Assembly (NCBI GenBank): GCA_022539475.1
Contig: VCMS01000029.1
Coordinates: 248,001 to 312,000, forward strand
From: Gracilaria domingensis
Taxonomy: Eukaryota > Rhodophyta > Florideophyceae > Gracilariales > Gracilariaceae
Length of the DNA stretch: 64,000 nt
Direction: 5' to 3'
Shown: positions 40,701 to 51,713 of the stretch, piece after piece
Numbering within the stretch: position 1 is the first letter of the stretch
Layout: each line of letters opens with the position of its first letter
Translations under genes and position numbers: made by a program
Notes under the pieces: generated by a model
What the model was told of the DNA's origin: nothing
Databases searched by the model: none
What the model saw: the letters and a program-made list of their open reading frames with translations, nothing else

Positions 40701-43700
40701 TTAACCGACCATTGCTTGGTGTAGGTTAGCCGGCAACGCCGTGTTAGTGCGACGGTGGTACTGCACGATCTTCGATCGGGGTAGGTGCTCCAAGAGCTTG
40801 TCCGACTCACGCGACGGCAGATAGCCATACCAGCGTACCTGGTACTGAACATACCCCTTCGGGTTCCAACTGTGTCCCACAATGTGGTCTACGACGAACT
40901 CTTTCGAGTATACGCCCCGCTCGAGCTCTTCCTGCGAAGGGTCGTCAACGCGCCGCGGCGGTGCCGTAACATTGTCACTAGTGGTGCTGTGAGTTTCTCC
41001 TGACGCTTTCGGCGGTAGACTTGCCGTCTGCTGAGTGTTCGCTTCCCGTATCCGGGCTTCCTCAAGCAGCTTCGCCGCTTTGGTGCGTCCGCGAACGGCT
41101 AGTTCCTGTTGTAGTTCCCGTTCTGTCTGTGAAGGCGGACGAGGAGGCGGATTGTTTACCATAACAAGTGCCGGTTCACGTGACGGCACGCGACGCTTCG
41201 CAGTGATTGTACTGCCACGCGTTGTGATCGGCCCGTTGTGTGGCGCACGCTGCGCCCCACGTGATTTGTGGTGCACAAGCGCTCCAGCGGTTGCAGTGTG
41301 CCTCATCCCTAAATCAGGGCTGTAATCCGTATCTCCGGCGAGCGATGCGCCGTCATGACTTCGTGAAACGTCATGAAGGGCGACTTGCGACTTCCCCACG
41401 GCTGGGTGTAACGGCATACCACCATCACCCGAACCAGGGTGCTTGTTCTCCGCTTCAGCGAGCGTCTTCTCTTCTTCCTGCTGTGCAGTGTCAAGAATAC
41501 CGGGATCTGCCGTGACTTTCTTTGTGCGCGCCTGTGAAGGCGGTGTGCGGCGGTCGTCAGCGACGGTTTGCGGCGACTGCGCATCCGGAATAGTCTGTGA
41601 TACAGTATCTAGCTTCGCTGTAGCCTTGCTCTGCAGAAGAGTCCGGTGTTCTTGATCAACTTCCGGCCTTGCCGATGGAACTTCGCGAACGAGAGCATGC
41701 TCCGCGTCCTGGGTCCGTGCGGCGGTGGGCGCGTGTTCGTGCGACAATTCCCCGTATGGGTGAGCATCACAAGTATCCTGGGACAACCTCGAGTCCGTTC
41801 GTTGCGTGCGGTGTCGTTCAGAAAGGTCGCGGTCCTTCGTGGAAGGATGTATATCCTGCGCAGAGTTCTGCGCGACAGCGGCCGACTGCTGCGCGTCATT
41901 CACGACTTCAACATGCGACAGCGAGTTATCCTTCCCACTGACAGTGGTGTCCGTAGCAACTACGTCTTCGACGGTGTCCTGAGACGACTCTGCCTCTTCT
42001 TCACTACTTTCCCGTGAACCACGGTGCTGCGACGGTAGCGACACCGGTGACCCACTCTTCGTGACAACGCGTGATCCTTCCTCCCCCTCCTTAGGTGGAG
42101 CGCTATGGGGAGCAGTCATCACGTCTGTTGATGGTGTAATAGACGCTGTGAAACGCGCTTTCACCAGCGGTGTATGTTCTGATACCTCGGTTTGCGAGGT
42201 TATAATCGGTACATCTGCGAGACCCCGTGTTGGGTGACGAAGCCCCACAGGGAATGTAGTGTTCTGCGACGAGGTTCCTCGGTTCTCTGCCTTTTCAGCT
42301 TCCTGCTGTGCATTCGAAACGACTTCCGTATGAACGGTCGGTCCCTGTACCACGCGATCGCGGGAAAAACGCTCATGAGCGTCACCAACTTCCAGTACGA
42401 CTGTGTCCTGATTTACGCTGATGACGCGGTATGGACCATCGGCTATGGGTGAAAGCTTGTGACGCCTCTCCTTTTCAGGGTTATAATATTCTTGCCTGAC
42501 GAAGGCTAGGTCTCCCACCTTCAGTGGCGGTAGCGGTATCCGCACCCATGCGTCAAAGTTCCGCTTGTAAGCGTGTTGTGCTCTCGCCATTGACGACCTG
42601 GCGACAGGTACCATTGCGGATAACCACTGCTTCTATTGCAGGTAATGATCCCGTACAGACGGGAACGTATCCAGCTTAGCTGAGGGTTCAACCGCAACTG
42701 GCGGGGGTGTCCGTGAGAGCACGAGCTCAAACGGCGACAACCCAGTTATCCTGTGAACCTGCGTATTGTACGCGTACGTCACTGTGTCCATGTAGAGATC
42801 CCAAGTCTTTGGGTGATCCACAGTATAGGCCCGCAACGCGGAGAGTATCGTCCGGTTAAACCGTTCGGCTTGCCCATTGCATTGGGGGTGATACGTCGTC
42901 GTGAAAAGATTCTTCACGTCGAGTATCCGGCAGGTATCCTGGAAGAATTTCGCAGTGAACTGCAGCCCATTGTCCGAAAGAAGGTTAACCAGGGGACCGT
43001 AGACCATTACCCACTGGCGAACGAATGCCTCCGAAACGGTGCGCGCTGTGATATTCTTCAACGGAACTGTCCGGACTAACTTTGAGAATCTCTCCGTAAT
43101 AACGAGTAAGAATCGATTCCCTCGGGAAGTGTGCAAGAACTCACGGAGTATATCGATGGCAATAAACTCCAATGGCGCCCTCGCGGGGAATAATGTTAGT
43201 TTCTTAGCATGGCGACGCTGCTTCACTCGCTCGTGAGCACAATGTGTACACGCCTTCACGGTAGTGTAGCAGTCCAAAGCTAACGTGGGCCAGTAGAAAT
43301 CCCGACGCAGTGTCGTGTATAACCGCTTAGCACCCGGATGCGCAGCCATCCGCGAGTGATGCGAGAGGTGCAGTACCCTTGTTTGTAAGGAGTGAGGAAC
43401 CATAATCTGTGGGTTAGACGGAACTACTCTGACGAGGTAGCCTTGTGGGTTTACCCAAAAGGGAATCTTCGCACCATTACTAATCTGGGCGCGTATCCTC
43501 GTACAGAACGGGTCAGTCTATTGTTCTCGCACCATCTCCTCTGGAGAAATGGGGACGAATGTACCGGATTCCGGATCTTCACCGTCTGCGACGAGCAAAT
43601 CATCACAAATGTCGTCCGACACAATGTCGTAGTCCTCATCACCGTCCTCAATGAGGAAACAGCGGATATCTTCATCATCGTCATCGACGGGTAAGGCTTC

Positions 43701-46255
43701 GCCTTCCGCTTCCAAACTGAAAGAGCATCCGCTTGTGCGTTGAGCGAACCCTTCTTGTAGGTGACTTCATAATCAAATTCGGCAAGCCGAAGACGCCATC
43801 GCATTAAGCGTCCAGAAGGTTCTGTGACTGACATTAACCAACGCAATGCGGAATGATCCGTATTGACGGTAAAGTGTACACCCATAAGATATGGTCGTGA
43901 CGTCTGCACAGTCCATACCATGGCGAGACACTCTTTCTCGGATACCGAGTAATTGCGTTCATGCACATTGAGCGTGCGTGACCAATATCCGATTGGTTTG
44001 CGTTCCCTTTCGGGCGTAGTCTGAAAGAGTGCGCAGCCAATCTGGTAATCACTCGAGTCCGTATCCACGGTATACGGCAACCAGTTCTTCGGTAGTGCCA
44101 ACACGGGTGCCGTAGTAACAGCCTCTTTAAGAGAGTTGACAGCGTCCATTTTCGTGGGGGTAAGTAGTCCCAATTTGGGCGGTTGTCCCTTCTTCAAGAG
44201 TTCGTTGAGCGGTCCAGCGATCTTCGCGAAGCGAGAAATGAACCGTCTATAGACGTTGCAAAGCCCCAGAAAGGAGCGTAGCTCTGTCTGTGTAGTAGGG
44301 TGCTTTGCCTCTTTGAGGGACTTCACGCGAGCTTCCTCGATCAGCAGCTGTCATGGACGTATGATATGGCCCAGATACTTCACTGAGTCAGTGAAAAACT
44401 CACACTTCCTCAACTTGAGTGTGATTCCTGCATCCCGCAAGGCGGTCATTATCTCCCGAACATGTTCGAGGTGATCGTCCAAGCTGTTGGAAAACACGAT
44501 GATGCCATCGAGGTATACCAAGCAACTCCGCCATTTGAAGCGAGCTAGCAAAATGTCCAAAGCACGCTCAAACGTAGCGGGGGCGTTCGTTAACCCGAAC
44601 GGCATACGTTTAAAGCGGTATAGTCCTGAATGACAGGAAAACGCGGTATTGTCACGGTCTTCCGGTCTAACTGGTACTTGCCAGTAACCCCAGTTTGTAT
44701 CCAAAGTGGAGAACACAGTAGCATCGCCAAGCGAGTCGATATACTCGTCCATACGAGGTATAGGGTACACGTCTTTGACGGTGACATCGTTCAAGCGACG
44801 ATAGTCGATACAAAAGCGCTAGAACTTATCGGGTTTCGGAGCCAGTACAACTGGAGATGCCCACGGCGACTGAGCCGGTTCTATCACGCCAGCGCGGAGC
44901 ATTTTGTTGATCTGGAACTCTTCCTCTTCTCGTGCGTTCGGGCCTGCCCTGTAAGGGTGCTGAGCAATCGGCTTGGTCTCCGGCAGTTGGTCAATCCGGT
45001 GTTCCGTAGTTGAAACCTCTCCGAGGGAACCATCCTACATTGGTTTAAACTCTCGCAACATGTTGCGCAACTTCTCACGGTGTGAAACCGATACATGACG
45101 GAGATTCAATTCTTCTAACTCCTTGATAGGGTCAATCTTGTCATAACTCGTAGGAACGGTCCTAACTTCCGAGTCACTCGTGTGTTCAACCGTCTGAGAC
45201 CGGTCCGGCGCAGACGAGCGGGACGAGTCTCGCTCCCTCTCCTTAGGGTGAAGCACACCAGTGCGTTCTTCAGCAATCCGGAGCATATCAGCGGCAGTTA
45301 CCTTTGTGGGGATCAGTGCCGTAGGGTGCGGTAAGACAGTACCAATTATTTGGTTCTTCACCAGATACTGGGGTTTCTTGCCAAAGTTGGCCAACATAAC
45401 CCGAAAGGGATGCTCGCTGTTGATTTGAACAACTGCGTTCGACAACGCGACCTGATACTTCTCGTATAACGAGTTCAATGGTTGAACAACCCGCAAACCA
45501 CGCGGAGCAGTTGTAACATCAACCCAAACCTGGAGTTCCGGCGGAATAGAAATTGCACGCGCTACGCGGGGCTTCGGCGACTCCTTTGGAGGTGAAGAAT
45601 CATGTAGAGGAGCGGGTAGTGGTACCAGCTTAGCCGACGCTCGGCGTAGTGAGCGACGAACAATCGGTACAATCGAACCATCTTCCATTTCCACTTCACG
45701 CGCACGCGGTCGTATGGCTTCGACATATCTGTCGCAGAAGTCACACACTAAAATGACAGGGGCAGCGAGCATCTTGCAGACGATGAATTCCACCTGCTTG
45801 ATGCAGTTACCAATCCTGACAATCAGTGAGACCATTCCAGCCGTTTGTAATGGGTTATTATTCGCATCTGCCACGTCCATGACGGGTCCTTGACGAACGC
45901 GACAACGGATTTACGGCGATAGCAACGACTCAACAATAAAGTTGGGGCTTGCAACTGTATCCAGGATGGACAAGTGACGCACCAAATATTGGGTGGAGAG
46001 GCCAAGGTCAGCAGAGATCTTGTAGTTTTCCTTGGCCATTACCATGACTCGATCCGGGATCCGGTTGTTTCTGAACCGTATCCACGGGCGACGCAACACA
46101 CCAATGGTGGTAGAGTCTGCGTCTAAGACGGTCTGTTTCCTCGAAAGGATTCTGACCGGGGAGCGAGGCGGTGACGCCTCGGGCGCCGTAGACCTCAACT
46201 CCGTCTGTCTCTTGCAGATGCTAGTTTTTGGCGAGGGTCGCCCAGAAATTGGCAA
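40701..46255 (-). pseudogene. Chromovirus 2 pol region
   Basis: Domains run downward on the minus strand: protease-like region about 46.0-45.6 kb, protease-RT linker about 45.0-45.6 kb, RT about 44.3-45.0 kb, RNase H about 43.75-44.1 kb, integrase about 42.65-43.35 kb and chromodomain about 40.74-40.88 kb (core YQVRWYGYLP). An unusually long hydrophilic Ser/Glu/Thr/Gln-rich stretch of several hundred codons separates the integrase from the chromodomain. The region has several breaks and is a fossil. Confidence 0.8.
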
Positions 46256-46260
46256 GGGTC

Positions 46261-46826
46261 GTCCAGTAAATTTTTTGAAAAAATATCGAGATCAATTATT
46301 TCAAAATTTGCAGATAATTGCTTGGGTCGTCCAGAATCTCTGTGCAGTAAATACTGGGGGGTTTTCCACTCGTGCTAGTTCTTTAGTCGAGGGCTACCTG
46401 AACCGTATTTCGCGAAGTCTAGGTTCAGTTTCCATTAAGGTGCACATTACACGATACCTTCTGCGGAATGATACCCTGCAACGCATGGAATACTAGTGCT
46501 AGTACAGATGATGCCCATTCTGAAATCATACCGTTTTATTCGTATCTATTCTTCTATCGACCGCTTTTGCTAACCACTACTTCGCTATATTACATGTACC
46601 ATTTCCCCATAATGGAGCCGGTGTAGGCGCAATCTGCGGCAGATGCCGCAGACTGCACCTCCACCATAGTGCTGGATCGGTAGAACACATACGCACTCCG
46701 AGAGGATGAGGCGCGAAGCGCCTCATCCTCTCCGTTCCTCATGTAGGGAACCATGCCCAGATGCATGGTTCCCTACTTGAGGAACCTGCACCTGCAACTC
46801 GTGAGCTACGTCCGCATCAAAAGTCA
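46261..46826. other. Gene-free segment with clustered perfect hairpins
   Basis: No gene is seen. GGGTCGTCCAG-like words recur three times at 46230-46340. Three strong hairpins lie within 155 bp at 46633-46652, 46701-46731 and 46734-46785. Confidence 0.6.
46633..46785. repeat. Cluster of three perfect hairpins
   Basis: Hairpin 1 has stem TCTGCGGC (46633-46652). Hairpin 2 has a perfect 14-bp stem AGAGGATGAGGCGC with a GAA loop (46701-46731). Hairpin 3 has a 14-bp stem GTAGGGAACCATGC extended, after one mismatch, by GTTCCTCA (46734-46785). Such hairpin clusters occur in some transposon ends and in organelle DNA; the origin here is unknown. Confidence 0.8.
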
Positions 46827-47608
46827 TTTACCTGTATACGCAAGCAGAAATTATCCATAAGTTAGTCAATGATCCGTTAGATACATTTGAAATGCGATGG
46901 AACGTACCATTGATAAAACAAAACAGAAACGTTGCGCTAGAAAAGTCGAGGGACCTGGTAACTCGCAAACGGAAGAAGAAGCAGGAAAGGGATCGGTTAG
47001 ATTACCAGCAATCCATTCATCGTAAAACGCGAAAGGTCTCGAAGCAAGAACTCACAAGCAACGACACCGAGAATGCCCATGCAGCAAAGATACCGCAAGA
47101 GGCGATAAACGAGAATCTAGCCTATATCCCAAACAAGTACCAGAATCGCCTATCCCGAACAGTCAGACAGTAAAACGACCAATTTCATTTTGTCTCTCAA
47201 GATCGATGATGGATCTGGAGAGATGAAATAAAATTGGTCGTTTACCTGTATACGCAAGCAGAAAGTATCCATAAGTTAGTCAATGCTCCGTTGGAAACAT
47301 TTGAATTGCGATGGAACGTACCATTGATAAAGCAAAACAGAAACGTTGCGCTAGAAAAGTCGAGGGACCTAGTAACTCGCAAAAGGAAGAAGAAGAAGGA
47401 AAGTGATCGGTTAGATTACCAGCAATCCATTCATCGTAAAACGCGAAAGGTCTCGAAGCAAGAACTCACAAGCAACGACACCGAGAATGCCCATGCAGCA
47501 AACATACCGCAAGATGCGATAAACGAGACAGAAACCTATGTCTCAACCAAGTACCAGAATCGCCTATCCCGAACAGGCAGAGCTAGAGCCTATGGCGCAA
47601 CGAAATGA
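46827..47608 (+). repeat. Tandem duplication (offset 414 bp) of a protein-coding fragment
   Basis: Copies at 46827-47166 and 47241-47580 are about 93-95% identical and both keep an open plus-strand frame (46892-47173, 47234-47608). The encoded piece is basic and hydrophilic, with RWNVPLIKQNRNVALEKSRD and RKRKKK. No family is recognised. The spacer holds an inverted repeat (47173-47198 with 47218-47243, starting AAACGACCAATTT) whose right arm ends at the start of the second copy. It is probably a fragment of a larger gene amplified with a foldback structure. Confidence 0.6.
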
Positions 47609-48298
47609 ACTATTGGTCGCGTACTTACAGTCGTCGGTTTGGGTTACCGGGTTCCCGTTTTCACCCTTCAACTCGTTCTATATCTTGAACAAATAGAAGA
47701 AGTTGAGGGTGATTAGCTTATTTCCTGCCGTTTCCATGTCGCAGAGCGCGAAGAAACGCGGTGAGGATTGGTTAGTTTAGAGCAAAGATACGTGGAAGGA
47801 TATGGAAGAACGTACGAAAAGACTGCACGGAATACATCCCTGAGATACGGATGACTCCGTCCTACTTTCTTCCGCCCTCTACTTTATGGAGCCTCCATAA
47901 AGTGGAGGGCGGGAAAAAGTACGACGGAGCGGAGTATAACGCGATGATATCGATGGCATGGCTCACGACGGTAACGGAAGTTCGGACGTCGGAGGCGCGG
48001 CGGCGGCGGCGAAGGGAAGAGATTTATTTTTCTGTGCGAGATTGGACAAGTGTACAGCGTACAACGTTGGGAAACCACAGGTTTATAACCAGTGGTAGAT
48101 AATACGAGAAGTACACCCTTGTGTTGAGGTCGACGTGTACCTACGTTCCTTTTTGAAAGAAAGCACGTGATTTAAACTCAAAATATATTCTCCGTTCGCA
48201 GCATGACGTCGATCTTGACTGTCGCTCGACCTCCTTCTCCCTTCGGACGCCCTTCCCTTGCAGTCTTTGTCGTCGTTTCTCGTTCAGTTCTTCTTCCC
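47609..48298. other. Upstream region of the transposase gene, with a 75-bp palindrome
   Basis: This contains the palindrome at 47855-47929 and no convincing gene. It is probably the 5' flank or terminal region of the DNA transposon that encodes the downstream transposase. Confidence 0.45.
47855..47929. repeat. Near-perfect palindrome, 37-bp arms
   Basis: The arm beginning CTCCGTCCTACTTTCTTCCG (47855-47891) is reverse-complemented at 47893-47929 with about four mismatches and a 1-base loop. It lies about 370 bp upstream of the transposase ATG. Confidence 0.85.
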
Positions 48299-51200
48299 AT
48301 GGTCTACTACTGTACACATAAGAAGCGTGGGTGCTCCTTCGTTACTCGCCGAGGAGTCTTATCCCTTCAACAGCATGTCAACCATTGCCCGTTTCGTCTG
48401 AAAGCAGCGCTGGAAGACGACAATAGCCGGGCCATTCGGAGAAGCAAGCGTCTCAAGCTTTCCGCACCCGCGCCCGCATCTTCCGAAACGCTCACTGCCC
48501 CTTGTCGCCTTCCCGAGCCTCCAGTGTCCGAGGACATCGTCGACCCCACTCCGTGCGCCCCTCCCATTCCGGACACTTCGCATTGTGTTTCTCCTTCCCC
48601 GGCTCCCGCGTCATTAGAGCGAGAACACGGAAGCAGTTCCCGCCCAGTGCCTTCTGAGGAGGCCCTCGGTGATTTGCATATGGATTATCTCACGGTTTGT
48701 CTGGCTTCAGTAGCTTCCAACCTTGGTCATCGTGAGGCTGACGAGCTAATTGGGCTACTTCGGGACCCGCGATTCTCGCAAAAGCGATTCAACGAGACCA
48801 TAACAAGTTCCAAGCGCTGTACAGAACTGAAGAAGGCCATTTTCGAACGATACGCCTCAAAGGACGGTTTCAATCGCAGAACTGTCTCGCCAGAAGGATG
48901 TAAGTTCAGCGCCACCCTCTACACGAGAGACCCCGTTCAGACACTTGTGAAACAGCTCCAGTTGGCTAACAACGAAAACACATTCTTCCATCCTATACCT
49001 CAGACCCACTCCACGAAAATATCTCACCCCATGTCCGGCTCTCTCGCAAGAGACGCCACCTCAAAACTTAAGGAAATGGTCATGGGCTCTTTGGATAGTA
49101 GAATAGTGTGGTACTCCCAAGAAATAAGTTACAGTGAATCTTTCGTAGGTCTTCTGCAGGTATACACCGATAAGTCTTCAACAACTCTAAAGCAAACATC
49201 GGTTACCGCCTATCCTCTTCACCTCATATTTCTCAACTTCTCCGACCAGCTTCGCCGTAAGTGTATCCGTGATGACCTCACAGTAGTGGCATACTTCCCT
49301 ACCACACTGATCGAGGTTTCCGCATCTGAAGCAGACGCAATGCCATTTGTTTCTAGCAAGTCTCTACGCGAGTCCAGGATGCAAATCCTTCAAGAATCTC
49401 TTCGTCAAGTCCTGGAGCCCATTCTAAATCTCACGCAGAAAGGTTTTCAGTTCATCGGGGAAGACAAACTAAGTCGAGTGTGCCATCCTCTGCTTGCAAG
49501 TTATTGTGCGGATATTCCTGAGGCTAAGGACATTCTGTCCATTCTTCATGGGACCAAAACGGAAAGCCCGTGTCATAGATGCAAAGCCCCTCGCTCATCT
49601 TTATGCAGTCCTATTCCCACCTCATTCAACGGACGTTCTCAAAAGCACACGAAAAGCATCCGAAAGACATACACAGCTATCTTGCAACATGCACAAAAAG
49701 ACGAGGCGGAAAGACGTCCACGTCGTGCGAGGGAGAGGAGATCTCAAGCGGATACTCTGATGCGTTCAAATTCCATATCTCTCATTCCTTCGTTCCTCGA
49801 AACTTCCGTAAGCCTTGGAATGATCCCGGGATTGTCTCCATACAGTCTGTTCTCATTCGAACCATTACACAACTTGCATCTCGGCATCTCAAAGTTGATA
49901 AAAACGGCCACAATCGAGAGACTGCAGTCAGACACCCTGTGCACCACAATAGGAACATCTGCATCGCCTTCATTTCGAACGATACGCACCCAACTCCTCA
50001 ACCATGCAAACGCAATTCTAGCTGCCATAGAACGCGATTCTCCTGCCAAAGGTTTACATATCGATTTCTCCACGCAGGAGAAAGGCAAATCTTTGAATGG
50101 TATCTTCACGAAAGACGGTCTCCGTGGAATGCTGGAGGCCAAAAACTACAAAGCACTTGACATGGTCTTTCCCTTCATAGGAGCATTCTTTGACATATGC
50201 TGTGGAGAACAGGACGTTGCCCCAATCACAACCGTTTTCTCTCAGTACTCGGACTTGCTCTCGACCTTATTCAGATACAATCGTGACCCGTATTGGACTG
50301 AAAGCTCTCTCCTGTGTCTTAGTTCGGAGATTGAAGCCTTCAAGCGTTCCGCAACAAAGACTCTGGCGGATTTTCATCCCTCCAGACTGAGAACTCTGAA
50401 GTTTCATCTTCTCGATCATCTCGTGGACGATATTCGCCGTCTGGGAAGTATCAAGTATTACGACGCAGGCATATACGAACATGCACACCTGCTATTTAAA
50501 AGACACTACAAAAAGACGTCCAGAAGAACAGCAACGGCTGTGGAGGAGACTATTCGCTCCATTGAGCACGGACATGTTAGAAAGCAATGGAATGGCAATA
50601 CTCCTTACCAGCGTAATGCAGGTTTACCAGGAACTTCCACACAGCTTCCTCGGTTTGCAATGAGAGGGCGTTCTTTCACTTTACGAGCTCTTCAACATTG
50701 TGTTTCAAGTATGTCCAGTTCAAAAACGTGGACTGCTGTTAGAGAAATGTTCTCAAGTACGGACACAAGGTCGATTCTTGATCAAATTGGTGAACAGGCC
50801 CTTCCTCCTTTCCTCAGTCTCGTGAAAGAAACACTGGATGAGCACTCTATTACATACTTCCCAGAAAAGACAAGGATAACTCTGGTGAATTCGGCCGTCG
50901 TGAAAGGCGGTTTCGTTCCGACTCTTGAACACTTCGATTCGTCTTCTAAGGCACTTAAGCTGGGACGACCCAAATACCCCATCATCCAACGTGTCTTCGC
51001 TTCTCCAGCATTTGGTCCCAGTAGAAAGCCAAAGTTTTCCACTGTATTGGTAAGCGGAGAAGATTCAGAGACTTGGGTTGCCCAGGTAGTCGCTCTGATT
51101 CGAATATCTCTCCTTGATTTCTGCCTTACCCGCACCAGAAGGTGGCATTNNNNNNNNNNNNNNNNNNNNNNNNNNNNNNNNNNNNNNNNNNNNNNNNNNN

Positions 51201-51667
51201 NNNNNNNNNNNNNNNNNNNNNNNNNNNNNNNNNNNNNNNNNNNNNNNNNNNNNNNNNNNNNNNNNNNNNNNNNNNNNNNNNNNNNNNNNNNNNNNNNNNN
51301 NNNNNNNNNNNNNNNNNNNNNNNNNNNNNNNNNNNNNNNNNNNNNNNNNNNNNNNNNNNNNNNNNNNNNNNNNNNNNNNNNNNNNNNNNNNNNNNNNNNN
51401 NNNNNNNNNNNNNNNNNNNNNNNNNNNNNNNNNNNNNNNNNNNNNNNNNNNNNNNNNNNNNNNNNNNNNNNNNNNGTTCCTTTGTCATTCCAAAGCGGGA
51501 ACTATCGTAGAGTTAACTCCTTGGTACGCGGATTGGGTTCCGGCTGTCATGCACTACCCGGGAACTGTCCATGTTGTTACGATCAAACTACCCTGCTCCA
51601 CCTTTTTGTCTCCACTTCAAATGGTTTCAACACCGATTTCTACATCAAATTCGATTCTAGTCAATGA
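48299..51667 (+). CDS. DDE transposase of a Tnp2/Plavaka-like (CMC-related) DNA transposon, interrupted by an assembly gap
   Basis: More than 950 codons are open before the N gap. I start at the ATG at 48299, because the next residues form a C2H2-like finger (MVYYCTHKKRGCSF...HVNHC) at the usual N-terminal position; an ATG 32 codons upstream adds low-complexity sequence. Downstream come a Pro/Ser linker, LLQVYTDKSSTTLKQTSVTA with a candidate catalytic Asp, YPLHLIFLNFSDQLRRKCI like the Tnp2 block, a Cys pair (CHRCKAP), FSFEPLHNLHLGISKLI, and HLLDHLVDDIRRLGSIKYYD ending in IYEHAHLLFKRHY with a candidate Glu. This order fits CMC/Plavaka-type transposases. The frame beyond the gap is unknown, so the 3' end is uncertain (51667 in this frame, 51713 in another). 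It looks whole apart from the gap. Confidence 0.65.
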   Translation: MVYYCTHKKRGCSFVTRRGVLSLQQHVNHCPFRLKAALEDDNSRAIRRSKRLKLSAPAPASSETLTAPCRLPEPPVSEDIVDPTPCAPPIPDTSHCVSPSPAPASLEREHGSSSRPVPSEEALGDLHMDYLTVCLASVASNLGHREADELIGLLRDPRFSQKRFNETITSSKRCTELKKAIFERYASKDGFNRRTVSPEGCKFSATLYTRDPVQTLVKQLQLANNENTFFHPIPQTHSTKISHPMSGSLARDATSKLKEMVMGSLDSRIVWYSQEISYSESFVGLLQVYTDKSSTTLKQTSVTAYPLHLIFLNFSDQLRRKCIRDDLTVVAYFPTTLIEVSASEADAMPFVSSKSLRESRMQILQESLRQVLEPILNLTQKGFQFIGEDKLSRVCHPLLASYCADIPEAKDILSILHGTKTESPCHRCKAPRSSLCSPIPTSFNGRSQKHTKSIRKTYTAILQHAQKDEAERRPRRARERRSQADTLMRSNSISLIPSFLETSVSLGMIPGLSPYSLFSFEPLHNLHLGISKLIKTATIERLQSDTLCTTIGTSASPSFRTIRTQLLNHANAILAAIERDSPAKGLHIDFSTQEKGKSLNGIFTKDGLRGMLEAKNYKALDMVFPFIGAFFDICCGEQDVAPITTVFSQYSDLLSTLFRYNRDPYWTESSLLCLSSEIEAFKRSATKTLADFHPSRLRTLKFHLLDHLVDDIRRLGSIKYYDAGIYEHAHLLFKRHYKKTSRRTATAVEETIRSIEHGHVRKQWNGNTPYQRNAGLPGTSTQLPRFAMRGRSFTLRALQHCVSSMSSSKTWTAVREMFSSTDTRSILDQIGEQALPPFLSLVKETLDEHSITYFPEKTRITLVNSAVVKGGFVPTLEHFDSSSKALKLGRPKYPIIQRVFASPAFGPSRKPKFSTVLVSGEDSETWVAQVVALIRISLLDFCLTRTRRWHXXXXXXXXXXXXXXXXXXXXXXXXXXXXXXXXXXXXXXXXXXXXXXXXXXXXXXXXXXXXXXXXXXXXXXXXXXXXXXXXXXXXXXXXXXXXXXXXXXXXXXXXXXXXXVPLSFQSGNYRRVNSLVRGLGSGCHALPGNCPCCYDQTTLLHLFVSTSNGFNTDFYIKFDSSQ
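51150..51475. other. Assembly gap (N run)
   Basis: 326 undetermined bases lie inside the transposase gene; the true length is unknown. Confidence 1.
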
Positions 51668-51713
51668 TTACAGGAAGACCAACTGTAGGCACGTTGATCT
51701 TGTACAGCCTTAA

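Larger units (their letters stand above)
36370..46260 (-). mobile_element. Chromovirus (Ty3/gypsy) element 2, broken
   Basis: It is oriented on the minus strand. Parts in minus-strand order are a protease-like region (about 46.0-45.6 kb), linker, reverse transcriptase, RNase H, integrase, a long hydrophilic insertion and chromodomain (to 40.7 kb); then a pyrimidine-rich plus-strand tract; then an opposite-strand ORF region (38157-40264). Last comes an LTR-like region (about 38.0-36.8 kb), followed at 36743-36370 by a Pro/Ser/Asn-rich minus-strand coding start. That start could be the gag of an abutting copy, since sense gag is absent upstream of the protease. There is no 5' LTR. It has about five or more breaks. 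It is more decayed than element 1, hence probably older. Confidence 0.75.

Noticed and set aside
46633-46785. Rho-independent bacterial terminators
   Set aside because: The setting is eukaryotic and the hairpins lack trailing T tracts.
51114-51713. ORFs running through the N gap
   Set aside because: They consist mostly of undetermined residues; only the flanking transposase reading is supported.
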